NCBI RefSeq assembly: GCF_002077945.1
Contig: NZ_LVYD01000001.1
Location: 434,001 to 498,000, forward strand
DNA: 64,000 nucleotides
Direction: 5' to 3'
Source: Niastella vici
GTDB taxonomy: Bacteria; Bacteroidota; Bacteroidia; Chitinophagales; Chitinophagaceae
In this document: positions 1-8,653 of the stretch, one piece after another
How positions within the stretch are numbered: the stretch's first letter is position 1
Layout of the letters: each line of letters opens with the position of its first letter
Position numbers and translations under genes: made by a program
Notes under the pieces: generated by a model
Databases searched by the model: none
Told to the model about the DNA's origin: nothing
The model's input: the letters and a program-made list of their open reading frames with translations, nothing else

Positions 1-144
1 ACCCATGGCCTGGTCTAAGCCGTGAATGGGGAAAGGGGTATACACATCGTGCAGCTTGTAACCTGATTTGCGTACTTTTTTAACGGCATCAAATAACGGC
101 CCCTCTTCATCAAAACAACCGACAACAAATTTTTTAACAGCCAT
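1..144 (-). CDS. actD: ACIII subunit ActD, 5' part only (DUF3341)
   Basis: The first 48 codons of a gene that runs off the left window edge. The start MAVKKFVVGCFDEE and the later HDVYTPFPIHG segment are typical of DUF3341, the ActD membrane subunit of alternative complex III. It follows actC on the same strand after a 60-nt gap, the usual gene order. The role of ActD in the complex is structural as far as the family is known; the transmembrane helices would lie outside the window. Confidence 0.85.
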   Translation of the reverse strand, partial: MAVKKFVVGCFDEEGPLFDAVKKVRKSGYKLHDVYTPFPIHGLDQAMG

Positions 145-204
145 ATAAAGATTTTGATATTTCTTATTTCGTGTTTTCTGTTTCTATTATGCCTCTCCTA
201 CCTA

Positions 205-1656
205 TTAATGATGATCGCTGTGGATCTCATGATACAAATGATCGGCGCTTTCCTTTTCAACATTGGCATGGCCTTTCTTGTAGTTCTCACCTGAACGCTT
301 CAGAATGTGCTTGATTTCAGCCACCGCAATTACGGGGAAGAATTTCGAGAACAGGAAGTAGCAGGTAAAGAACAAACCGAACGTACCCATATAGAACCCG
401 ATCTCCCAAATAGATGGTGCATAATAAGTACTCCAGCTACTGGGCAGGTAATCGCGGTAGATAGAGGTAACAATGATCACAAAGCGCTCGAACCACATAC
501 CGATGTTTACGATCACCGACATAAAGAATGTCACCACCAGGTTACGGCGCAATTTGCGGAACCAGAAGATCTGCGGAGAGATCACATTACAACCCATCAT
601 CAGCCAGTAGGCCCAGCCATAGGGGCTGAAAATGTTCAACCGGTTCTGAGCGAATGCCCAACCTTCGTTGGGGTTTTGGCCATACCATGATATGAACAAC
701 TCGGTTAAGTAGGCAACACCTACGATTGAACCGGTCAATACAATTACTTTGTTCATCACCTCAATGTGCTCGATGGTGATATATTCTTCCAGGCTCAGCA
801 CTTTACGGCTTACCAACAGCAGGGTTTGCACCATCGCAAAACCTGAGAAGATGGCACCCGCAACGAAGTAAGGCGGGAAGATGGTAGTGTGCCAACCAGG
901 AACAACTGAAGTGGCGAAGTCGAACGATACCACCGTGTGCACTGATAATACCAGCGGGGTACTCATACCGGCCAGTACCAGCGATAAGCTTTCGTGGCGT
1001 TGCCAGTGTTTGGTAGAACCGGTCCAGCCGAAGGACAGCAGACCGTACATATATTTACGCCATTTCAATTTGGCGCGGTCACGTACGGTAGCGAGGTCAG
1101 GAATAAGACCAGAGTACCAGAACAACAATGATACAGTGAAGTATGTAGAGATCGCGAATACGTCCCACAACAGCGGCGAGTTAAAATTCACCCATAACGG
1201 ACCGCGGGTATTTGCATAAGGCAGTACGAAGAAGGCCATCCACACACGACCCATGTGCCAGATCGGGAACTGACCGGCGCACATTACCGCGAAGATGGTC
1301 ATCGCTTCCGCAGCGCGGTTCACACCCGTTCTCCATCCCTGGCGGAACAGCAACAGGATCGCAGAGATCAAAGTACCGGCGTGACCGATACCCACCCACC
1401 ACACGAAGTTGGTGATGTCCCAGCCCCAACCGATGGTTTTGTTCAGGTTCCACTGACCTACACCATAGGTCACCTCGCGATAGATTGAAAATACACCAAA
1501 GCCTAACAATCCAAGGGAGATTAAGAAACCGACCCACCAGAGGCGACTAGGGTTTGCTTCAATAGGACGCACAATATCTTCCGTAACCTGGTGATAATTC
1601 TTGTCGTTGTCTACCAGCGGAGGTCTTACTTGCGATTCGTATCTTAATAATGCCAT
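205..1656 (-). CDS. actC: ACIII quinol-oxidising membrane subunit ActC (NrfD/PsrC family)
   Basis: A 483-residue polytopic membrane protein of the NrfD/PsrC (polysulfide reductase membrane subunit) family, with about ten hydrophobic helices spread from residue 40 to 450. In alternative complex III this subunit forms the menaquinol site and may take part in proton translocation. The family assignment rests on overall hydrophobic pattern, length and the position between actB and actD. The soluble C-terminal tail is rich in His, Glu and Lys (ends EIHSDHH). It is 77 nt downstream of actB and surely cotranscribed. Confidence 0.9.
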   Translation of the reverse strand: MALLRYESQVRPPLVDNDKNYHQVTEDIVRPIEANPSRLWWVGFLISLGLLGFGVFSIYREVTYGVGQWNLNKTIGWGWDITNFVWWVGIGHAGTLISAILLLFRQGWRTGVNRAAEAMTIFAVMCAGQFPIWHMGRVWMAFFVLPYANTRGPLWVNFNSPLLWDVFAISTYFTVSLLFWYSGLIPDLATVRDRAKLKWRKYMYGLLSFGWTGSTKHWQRHESLSLVLAGMSTPLVLSVHTVVSFDFATSVVPGWHTTIFPPYFVAGAIFSGFAMVQTLLLVSRKVLSLEEYITIEHIEVMNKVIVLTGSIVGVAYLTELFISWYGQNPNEGWAFAQNRLNIFSPYGWAYWLMMGCNVISPQIFWFRKLRRNLVVTFFMSVIVNIGMWFERFVIIVTSIYRDYLPSSWSTYYAPSIWEIGFYMGTFGLFFTCYFLFSKFFPVIAVAEIKHILKRSGENYKKGHANVEKESADHLYHEIHSDHH

Positions 1657-1733
1657 GTTATATGCTTTTAGCTATTTCTTCCCGATCTACCGGGAAAATG
1701 TTAGCCGAAAAATGTTTATATCAACCTAATTAC

Positions 1734-4700
1734 TTATCCTTTATGCTCAGCAGCAGGTTCGGCAGCAGCTGCAATGTGTTCTCCACCACCCAGCACGCCT
1801 TCATTGCTGATCTCGTGCGTGTTTCTCACTTTGGCGAGGTAGTTCACATTTGGCATGGTGTGAATTTCTTCCAGCGCATAGTAAAGGCGGTTATCGTTCT
1901 CTTCCCGCGTTTTTGCAATGGCGCTTTCTGTATTGTTCACGTTACCAAATACAATGGCGTCGGCTGAACAGGCCTGTTGACAGGCAGTTTGGAAGTCTCT
2001 GTCCTCGAGCGGACGGTTTTGCTTTTTGGCTTCCAGTTTACCAGCCTGTGCTCTTTGTACGCAGAATGAACATTTTTCCATTACACCACGGCTACGTACT
2101 GTAACATCGGGGTTCAGCACCATACGGGTAAGGTCATCGTTCATCATCAGTACAACATCGTCGAGTGCACCTTCATCAACCAGCGGTTGCTGGTTGTTGG
2201 GGAAGCTGTCGGCGCCGGTGTAATCGGCCCAGTTGAAACGACGTACTTTATAAGGACAGTTGTTAGCGCAATAACGGGTTCCAATACAACGGTTATAAGC
2301 CATCATGTTAATGCCTTCGCTGCTGTGGTGCGTGGCGGCCACCGGACAAACGTTTTCGCAAGGCGCGTTGTCGCAATGCTGGCACAGCATGGGCTGGAAC
2401 ACAGTTTGAATGCTTTCCGCATCATCGGGGTTACCGCTGAAGTAACGGTCGATACGCAACCAGTGCATATCATGGTAACGCATTACTTCGTGTTTACCTA
2501 CGATTGGAACGTTGTTCTCAATATGACAGGCTACCACACAGGCACCACAACCAAAACAGCTGTTGAGGTCGATGCTCATGCCCCATTTAATACCCGGACG
2601 CTCGTACACAGGGTAATGGGTGCCGTCTTTTTCGAATTTCTCAATGCCACCGAAGTTCTTCAGTTCTGCAGCTCTTTCGTTGCGAATGATCTCCGGCTCT
2701 TTTTTATATTCGTCGAGCGTGATTTCACGAACCACACCTTCACGGCCTTCGTAGCTGTTGTGTGTTTGGCCCTGGGCGATCTTGTAAACCTTATCGGTTG
2801 CCGCCATTTCAGCAGGGGCGCTCCACTCAATGGTAGAACCATTGAAGCTCAGCAAAGGATAGGCGTTCTTACCTAAGCTTCCGCCTTCAGCAGCCTGTAC
2901 AGCGCGGCCAACCTTTAAGTCGCGGCCATAACCTACTGCGATAGCGATGGTGTTGTCCTGTGTACCAGGAATAACTATAATAGGCAGTTCAAGTTCTTTA
3001 CCATGAACTTTTACTATAACAACAGGCTTTGCGGTAGTAACCTCGTATTTGTCGGCAGATCTTCTGTCGCCGAGGTCAATGCCGAATTTCTTGGCCTGTA
3101 CGGGTGAAATAACAGCGTAGTTATCCCAGCTTACGCGGGTGATAGGATCGGGCAATTCGAGCAACCAGGGGTTGTTTGCCTGTTTACCATTACCAACACC
3201 CACTTTCTGATAAACCACTACTTCAAACTCACCGCCTTTCTTCATGGCATTGGCGGCAGCAACTGCCTGTGAAACAGCGCCTGCGTTGAACGTAGCGCCG
3301 GTTTCAGCAGCAGGTGTTTCAATTACACCATCCTGTAATGCTTTATCGAAATTTGCCTGGCTGCCTAATTTGGTGATCCAGTAATTTTTGAGGTATACAT
3401 CCCACGCAGTGGTGTTACCAGCCCAGCTCAATAATGTTTGTTCGAAAGGTCTTGTATTGAACAGCGGGTTAATAGTGGGCTGAATTAAGCTCACATAACC
3501 GGCTTTGGGTTCTGCATCGCCCCAGCTTTCGAGGAAGTGGGGAGCTGGTAAAATATATTTACACAATTGGGTTGTTTCGTCATTTCTGTCGTTGAAAGAA
3601 ACAGAAACCTTAACGGCTTTCAACCCTTTTTTGAAACGTTCTGCATCGAAAAATTCATAAGCAGGATTGGCGCCATAGATCAGCAATGCACCAACGCGGC
3701 CGGCTTCCATATCCTGTACCAGGGCAACCATTTCGCTGTCAATACCCTGGTGCATCAGGATGGGGGCACCCCAGCTGATGGTAGAACCGTAAGCACCGAT
3801 GGCATCGTTGATAGCATTTACCAGGATCTGAACCTGTACATTGTTGCTACCGCTTACTACCAGGGCTTTGCCTTTGTTGGCAATCAGGTCCTTCGCGGCT
3901 GCTTCAATACCTGTTTTTAATTTACCCGATACGCCCGCAGCACCCTGGCCATTCACAGCGCTTAATAAAGCAGCTGCTACGATCCCGGCTTCTGAAGGAC
4001 GGTGGGTGAAACGTTCGTCGGCAGAAGCACCGGTAGTGCTCATCATGCTTTCGAACTGATAGTGCTTGCTCATATCGAGCTTCTTCTTATTCACCTTACG
4101 GGTTTTGCTGTAACCATGTTGAAATTCAACAGGGCTCAACCAGGTACATAAGAAGTCGGCACCAAGGCTCACTATTGTTTGAGCGTTCTCGAAATTATAT
4201 GAAGGAATAGCGCGTTTTCCGAAGGTAGCTTCATTGGCCAGCAGCATACCGCTGTACGATATGGCATCGAACTGAACGTGTTTGCTGTTGGGGTTTTTCG
4301 CTAAAAATTCTGCGATAACCTGTTTGGTAGAAGGCGAAGTGATGGTTGAGGTCAATATTACTAACTGACCGCCGCCGATACCGGCCAATGCACCTTTAAT
4401 TTCGCGGTCAATTGCCTCGTAGCTGGCTGCTGAGTTATTAAGATAGGGGGTCTTTAAACGGGCCGTATCATATAAATCGAGCACCGACGCCTGCATACGG
4501 GCAGAAGAACCGCCCTTGCTGAAAGTAGACAGGGTATTACCCTCTAACTTAATTGGACGTCCATCGCGCACTTTGGCTACAACTGGTATTGCCTCACCGC
4601 CACTAACATAAGTAGTAGCATAGTAATCCGCAATACCCGGCACCATATCCTGAGGCTTGTTCACATAAGGGATCGCCTTTCTGACTTTGGTTTCGCAACT

Positions 4701-4898
4701 GGCCGCGGCTATTGCAGCCGCTGTACTAAAACCGAGATATTTCAAAAAGTCTCTACGGGAGGCAGGACTGGTATCCAATCCTTTTTTAGCTACACTTTCA
4801 AACGGTAATTCTTCCTTGAATTCGTTTGAAATCGACTTTTCATAGGCCTCACTGTTATTGAGCTCTCCGAAACTCTGCCAGTACTTTTTTTTAGCCAT
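1734..4898 (-). CDS. actB: ACIII iron-sulfur subunit ActB (molybdopterin-like domain fused to ferredoxin domain)
   Basis: A 1054-residue subunit that carries electrons in alternative complex III. A Tat-type motif SRRDFLK lies at residues 47-53, ahead of a hydrophobic stretch ending in Cys, so export by the Tat route is likely. Residues from about 90 to 750 resemble a molybdopterin oxidoreductase that in ACIII binds no molybdenum (known for the family). From about residue 770 to 990 there are four cysteine groups: CFGCGAC..C near 780, CQHC..C..C and C...C..C between 836 and 890, CSFC near 941 and ACQQAC near 975, matching three 4Fe-4S and one 3Fe-4S clusters. It lies 118 nt downstream of actA. 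Confidence 0.93.
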   Translation of the reverse strand: MAKKKYWQSFGELNNSEAYEKSISNEFKEELPFESVAKKGLDTSPASRRDFLKYLGFSTAAAIAAASCETKVRKAIPYVNKPQDMVPGIADYYATTYVSGGEAIPVVAKVRDGRPIKLEGNTLSTFSKGGSSARMQASVLDLYDTARLKTPYLNNSAASYEAIDREIKGALAGIGGGQLVILTSTITSPSTKQVIAEFLAKNPNSKHVQFDAISYSGMLLANEATFGKRAIPSYNFENAQTIVSLGADFLCTWLSPVEFQHGYSKTRKVNKKKLDMSKHYQFESMMSTTGASADERFTHRPSEAGIVAAALLSAVNGQGAAGVSGKLKTGIEAAAKDLIANKGKALVVSGSNNVQVQILVNAINDAIGAYGSTISWGAPILMHQGIDSEMVALVQDMEAGRVGALLIYGANPAYEFFDAERFKKGLKAVKVSVSFNDRNDETTQLCKYILPAPHFLESWGDAEPKAGYVSLIQPTINPLFNTRPFEQTLLSWAGNTTAWDVYLKNYWITKLGSQANFDKALQDGVIETPAAETGATFNAGAVSQAVAAANAMKKGGEFEVVVYQKVGVGNGKQANNPWLLELPDPITRVSWDNYAVISPVQAKKFGIDLGDRRSADKYEVTTAKPVVIVKVHGKELELPIIVIPGTQDNTIAIAVGYGRDLKVGRAVQAAEGGSLGKNAYPLLSFNGSTIEWSAPAEMAATDKVYKIAQGQTHNSYEGREGVVREITLDEYKKEPEIIRNERAAELKNFGGIEKFEKDGTHYPVYERPGIKWGMSIDLNSCFGCGACVVACHIENNVPIVGKHEVMRYHDMHWLRIDRYFSGNPDDAESIQTVFQPMLCQHCDNAPCENVCPVAATHHSSEGINMMAYNRCIGTRYCANNCPYKVRRFNWADYTGADSFPNNQQPLVDEGALDDVVLMMNDDLTRMVLNPDVTVRSRGVMEKCSFCVQRAQAGKLEAKKQNRPLEDRDFQTACQQACSADAIVFGNVNNTESAIAKTREENDNRLYYALEEIHTMPNVNYLAKVRNTHEISNEGVLGGGEHIAAAAEPAAEHKG

Positions 4899-5016
4899 TT
4901 ATCTTATAGTTTGAGAATTTGTGAATTTGGAATTTGAAATTGACCTTATTTTATTTTTGACCGGCCGCTTTCAAATCTTGGGTTTTAAAGGTTTAATGGT
5001 CATTACCACATCAGTA

Positions 5017-6294
5017 CTAGTAGTGACATTTCTGACACTCCAGGCCGCCGATATCATTAACAGTTACACTGTCTCTTTTACCTTCTTTGATCTCGTCGTG
5101 GTATTTCTTATATATGCTATAGAATTTGTTGCCTTCTTCACCTTTACCACCGAAGTTCACTTTAGTAGTACGGTGACAGTTGATACACCAGCCCATGCTC
5201 AGGTCAGCAAATTGTTTTACCTCATCCATTTTGGTGATCTCACCATGGCAGGTTTGACATTGTACTTTACCGGCATTTACGTGCTGGGCATGGCTGAAGA
5301 ATACGTGGTCGGGCAGGTTGTGAATTTTGGTCCACTGAATTTCCTTGCCTTCGCCACTATAAGCTCTCTTAGCGGGATCCCAACCGGCAGCTGCATATAT
5401 CTTTTGAATTTCATTGGTACCGTTCACTTCTGTTCCGTCTTCGCGGTACAATTTACCGGCAGAACCTGAGTACTCACTGATGGTCATGTGGCAGTTCATA
5501 CAAACATTCACTGAAGGAATGTTGGCATGTTTACCTTCCATTGCACCACCATGGCAGTACAAACAGTTGATCTGGTTTACACCGGCGTGTACTTTGTGGG
5601 AGTAGAAAATAGGTTGTTCGGGTTGGTAGTTCTGGCTACGGCCCAAACCAATGGCGCCTTTCACTATATAATAACCGCCAACTACAAAGAGGATCAGCAC
5701 TATTAAAGTGATGTAAGATTTGTTGCGGTAGAAAGGGATCGGCTCGTAAGTAGGTACGCCTTCTTTATCGTCAGACAGCTTTTTAAGATTGCTGTTAACG
5801 TTCAGCATGATCAATGCTACTACTGCAAGAATCAGGGTTAACACACCATACAGGATGGCGTTGTCTGATTCTTCACCTGGAGTGGTTGGAGTACCTGGAG
5901 TTTGTGGGGTAGGGCCAGAAGGACCTTTTTTAAAGGTGGCCTCTACGTAACCAATTACGGCATCAATTTCTTTTTCTGACAGGGATGCAAAGGGAGTCAT
6001 CACGACACCATTAAACTCCTGTTTCAGCTTCTGGGTATACGGATCAGAAGCCATGAACTTGGTCGGATTATGAACCCACTCATAAATCTTTTTATGGTCA
6101 GTCCAGGGGCCACGTGTTGTAACTCCTCCTAATGCCGGTCCGGTCATTGGTTTGAAAACAGAGTGACAGGAAGCGCAATTATCTTTGAATATTGCTTGCC
6201 CATCCTGAGCTGTTAACTTATTTCCGAACGACAATAGTAAAAAGAACAATGCACTGAAGAGGGTTCGCTTAACATTTGCTCGATGATCAATCAT
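5017..6294 (-). CDS. actA: ACIII multiheme cytochrome ActA with an extra N-terminal cytochrome c domain
   Basis: A 425-residue c-type cytochrome that passes electrons out of alternative complex III. From the start at 6294: signal peptide (residues 1-30), a class I cytochrome c domain with CASCH and a distal Met region, a Pro/Thr/Gly linker, two transmembrane helices, then five more CxxCH motifs (CLYCH, CMNCH, CQTCH, CINCH, CQKCH). Classical ActA has five hemes and ActE one, so this chain looks like ActE fused to ActA. An in-frame ATG at 6345 falls inside the promoter -7 box and would add 17 residues ahead of the signal peptide, so I chose 6294. First gene of the operon. Confidence 0.88.
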   Translation of the reverse strand: MIDHRANVKRTLFSALFFLLLSFGNKLTAQDGQAIFKDNCASCHSVFKPMTGPALGGVTTRGPWTDHKKIYEWVHNPTKFMASDPYTQKLKQEFNGVVMTPFASLSEKEIDAVIGYVEATFKKGPSGPTPQTPGTPTTPGEESDNAILYGVLTLILAVVALIMLNVNSNLKKLSDDKEGVPTYEPIPFYRNKSYITLIVLILFVVGGYYIVKGAIGLGRSQNYQPEQPIFYSHKVHAGVNQINCLYCHGGAMEGKHANIPSVNVCMNCHMTISEYSGSAGKLYREDGTEVNGTNEIQKIYAAAGWDPAKRAYSGEGKEIQWTKIHNLPDHVFFSHAQHVNAGKVQCQTCHGEITKMDEVKQFADLSMGWCINCHRTTKVNFGGKGEEGNKFYSIYKKYHDEIKEGKRDSVTVNDIGGLECQKCHY

Positions 6295-6342
6295 ATTGCT
6301 GGATATGATGAAATTATGTGGAAAAATTTCCCGAATTGGGTG

Positions 6343-6375
6343 CAAAAATAAGTCAGGAATTTAACAAAATCACAA
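6343..6375 (-). promoter_or_regulatory. Promoter of the ACIII operon
   Basis: Reading the minus strand, TTG (6375-6373), 22 nt, then TATTTTTG (6350-6343) fits the Bacteroidota sigma consensus TTG / TAnnTTTG. The expected start of transcription is about 45 nt before the ATG at 6294. The match also argues against translation starting at 6345. Confidence 0.65.
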
Positions 6376-6548
6376 CCTGTTCAAAATTTTTTTAATGTAG
6401 GCTGGGCGCGGGTTTCAGCCGATTTTACCCCGTTTGTTAATACGGTTCAGCAAGAAATGTCATGATTTTGTCAAGTTGACAACTATTGATTTCTGCTGTA
6501 TAAAAACGACTTTTCTGATCCCCGAAATTTTCCTGCACTTTTGCGTTC

Positions 6549-7499
6549 ATGTTTCAAAAACTGAAACGCAAATGGAACGTAAATGGCACTCAGTTATTTT
6601 TGATACTGTGTGTTTTTGCTATTACCGGCACTACCACCGCCTGGGTAACCAGACAGGCAACCTTCTGGCTGCAACTGGATGCTTCATCGTTTTGGTTCTG
6701 GGCCATTAAGATAGCAATACTGATCTTCGGTTACCAGATACTTATCCTTCTTTTCGCATTTCCTTTCGGACAATTCAATTTTTTCTGGAAATATGAAAAG
6801 AAGATCCTTAAACGAATGGGCATCCTCAACAGGCAACTGCCAATTGGCAACAGGCAACCCATAAACGACCTAAACGTAGTTAATTATAATAATATGCAGA
6901 GCACTTGGAAAGAACAAACCGTCAACATCGCCATTTTTGCATCGGGTGCCGGATCAAACGCGCAAAAGCTGATCGACCATTTCAGGCAACAGGCCGGAAT
7001 TAAAATAGCATTAATTGTTTGTAACAAACCAGGCGCTGGCGTATTAACCATTGCACAAAAAGAAAATATTCCTGCCTTATTAATAGAGAAGGAACAGTTC
7101 TTCAGAGGCAATGCCTACGTCGACGAATTAAAACAACATAATGTTGATTTTATTGTACTTGCCGGGTTTTTATGGAAAGTTCCTGTTGCATTGATCCAGG
7201 CATTTCAGCAACGTATTATTAATATACATCCCGCCCTGTTGCCAAATTATGGGGGCAAAGGCATGTATGGCACATTTGTTCATGAAGCCGTAATTGCCGC
7301 CAAAGAAAAAGAAAGCGGTATCAGCATTCATTATGTTGATGAATTATATGACCATGGCAAATTGATCTTTCAGGCCCGTTGTACCATCGATGAAAATGAT
7401 ACGGCGGCCAGCCTGGCACAAAAAATTCACGCATTGGAACACGAACATTACCCGTTGGTTGTAGAAAAACTGGCACACGAACTGCAAAATCGCCGTTAA
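6549..7499 (+). CDS. purN: Fusion of a DUF6787-like membrane domain to phosphoribosylglycinamide formyltransferase (PurN)
   Basis: One 316-codon frame with two unrelated parts. Residues 1-90 form a two-helix membrane domain resembling the small Bacteroidota DUF6787 proteins (KWNVNG near the start, FPFGQFNFFWKYEKKILKRMG at 71-91). Residues 116-316 are a PurN enzyme, which transfers a formyl group from 10-formyl-THF to GAR in purine synthesis; visible are FASGAGSNAQKL, NIHPALLPNYGGKGMYG and HYVDELYDHG. The linker (92-115) is encoded by DNA with the look of intergenic repeat (palindrome TGCCAATTGGCA). PurN could also start alone at the ATG at 6894. A CACTTTTG box ends 5 nt before the first ATG. 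Confidence 0.8.
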   Translation: MFQKLKRKWNVNGTQLFLILCVFAITGTTTAWVTRQATFWLQLDASSFWFWAIKIAILIFGYQILILLFAFPFGQFNFFWKYEKKILKRMGILNRQLPIGNRQPINDLNVVNYNNMQSTWKEQTVNIAIFASGAGSNAQKLIDHFRQQAGIKIALIVCNKPGAGVLTIAQKENIPALLIEKEQFFRGNAYVDELKQHNVDFIVLAGFLWKVPVALIQAFQQRIINIHPALLPNYGGKGMYGTFVHEAVIAAKEKESGISIHYVDELYDHGKLIFQARCTIDENDTAASLAQKIHALEHEHYPLVVEKLAHELQNRR

Positions 7500-7565
7500 A
7501 TCCATCCAACGATTTATGTATATTTCAAATTCTTGCAGTAATATCACAAATTCAATTACACCAGC

Positions 7566-8324
7566 TTGATTTTACAACGGTACATAATTTTAATTTTACT
7601 GGTTTGCGGTTCGCTTGCAGGTTTTAGCCAGATACAGATCCAGGTGAAAGGAAAAGTGTTTGACATGACCCAATCAATACCGTTGGTATCAGTGAGTGTA
7701 ATGAGCACCGGTGGAACCGGCACTGTAACCGATTCACTGGGCCGCTATGAAATATATGTAAAGGAAACCGACTCCATCTGGTTTTCCTATTTAGGCCGGG
7801 GTACGCCCAAATACCCGGTAAGTTCTATCCCCAATCAGCAGAATTTTGAAATTTCCCTGCACGTAAATGTTACGGAACTAAAGCCCGTTATGGTAAAGCA
7901 ACGCAATTACCATCTTGACTCCATTGAAAACCGGCGGGAATATGCCAAGGCGTTCAACTACAAAAAACCCGGACTGGGCATAGTTAAGCCAACAACGCAA
8001 AATGCGGCAGTGGGCGTTGACCTCGACCAGCTTATTGACGTTTTCAACTTCCGCAAAAACCGCCGTATGGCGGCATTCAGGGATCGCCTGATGGAGGAAG
8101 AAAAAGAGAAATATATTGAACACCGCTTTAACCGCGCCCTGGTTATCAGGCTCACCCAGTTACGTGGCGCCGAGCTCGATACTTTTATGGTGCGCTACAA
8201 ACCCGATCTCATTTTTATAGAAACGGCCACCGACTACGAGCTGCAGTCGCACATTAAGAAGAGTTTTGAAAAGTACATGAAGCTGAAGCAGATCATGGGC
8301 GAGTTGAAGAAAGAGGGAGAGTAA
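7566..8324 (+). CDS. Secreted protein with carboxypeptidase-regulatory-like domain
   Basis: A 252-residue exported protein of unknown role. Residues 1-22 are a signal peptide ending in FSQ; residues 28-105 look like a carboxypeptidase D regulatory-like beta-sandwich (VKGKVFDMTQSIPLVSVSV..GTVTDSLGRYEI). The rest is charged and mostly helical, with an RMAAFRDRLMEEEKEKYIEHRFN segment common in Bacteroidota relatives. The start is TTG: a stop at 7539 lies upstream in frame, no ATG or GTG intervenes, and the signal peptide begins here. The domain occurs in many envelope proteins, so it does not fix the function. Confidence 0.75.
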   Translation: MILQRYIILILLVCGSLAGFSQIQIQVKGKVFDMTQSIPLVSVSVMSTGGTGTVTDSLGRYEIYVKETDSIWFSYLGRGTPKYPVSSIPNQQNFEISLHVNVTELKPVMVKQRNYHLDSIENRREYAKAFNYKKPGLGIVKPTTQNAAVGVDLDQLIDVFNFRKNRRMAAFRDRLMEEEKEKYIEHRFNRALVIRLTQLRGAELDTFMVRYKPDLIFIETATDYELQSHIKKSFEKYMKLKQIMGELKKEGE

Positions 8325-8367
8325 ATTAATTAGCTAATATAATAATGAGATCTTGGGTAAAAGCCCG

Positions 8368-8401
8368 GCAATTGCCAGTCGGTTAATCAACTGGCAATTG
8401 C
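8368..8401. repeat. Perfect 12-bp inverted repeat in the 8.3-8.65 kb gap
   Basis: GCAATTGCCAGT and its exact complement flank a 10-nt loop. Neither side has a T-run, so a classic terminator is unlikely. The stem shares the CCAATTG-type core with the PurN linker DNA at 6830-6860. I see no gene in the rest of the 329-bp space between 8324 and 8654. Confidence 0.6.
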
Positions 8402-8653
8402 AATCCACTGCATAAACCCGAATACCCAACTCCAAATTACGTATACCTGTTTCTTACTTCTTACCACCCACTTCGGCCTTCTATTATCACAACCTGCCCC
8501 AACTTTAATCTGGATGGCCCCTTCTTCTGCCCCGTCGTCCCCTTCCTTTCTTAATGTATTTCTAATTCTTCCGACTACGCCGCAACTTTTCCCAACACTG
8601 AATTTTGTTTCAATTATAATACTAACTTCCTGCACTAAACACTTCCTGCTATC

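Noticed and set aside
2187-2876. 229-codon plus-strand frame inside actB
   Set aside because: Opposite strand of the conserved iron-sulfur domain; no family resemblance.
8387-8635. 82-codon minus-strand frame in the gap before 8654
   Set aside because: No recognisable sequence, no start signal; the gap looks noncoding.
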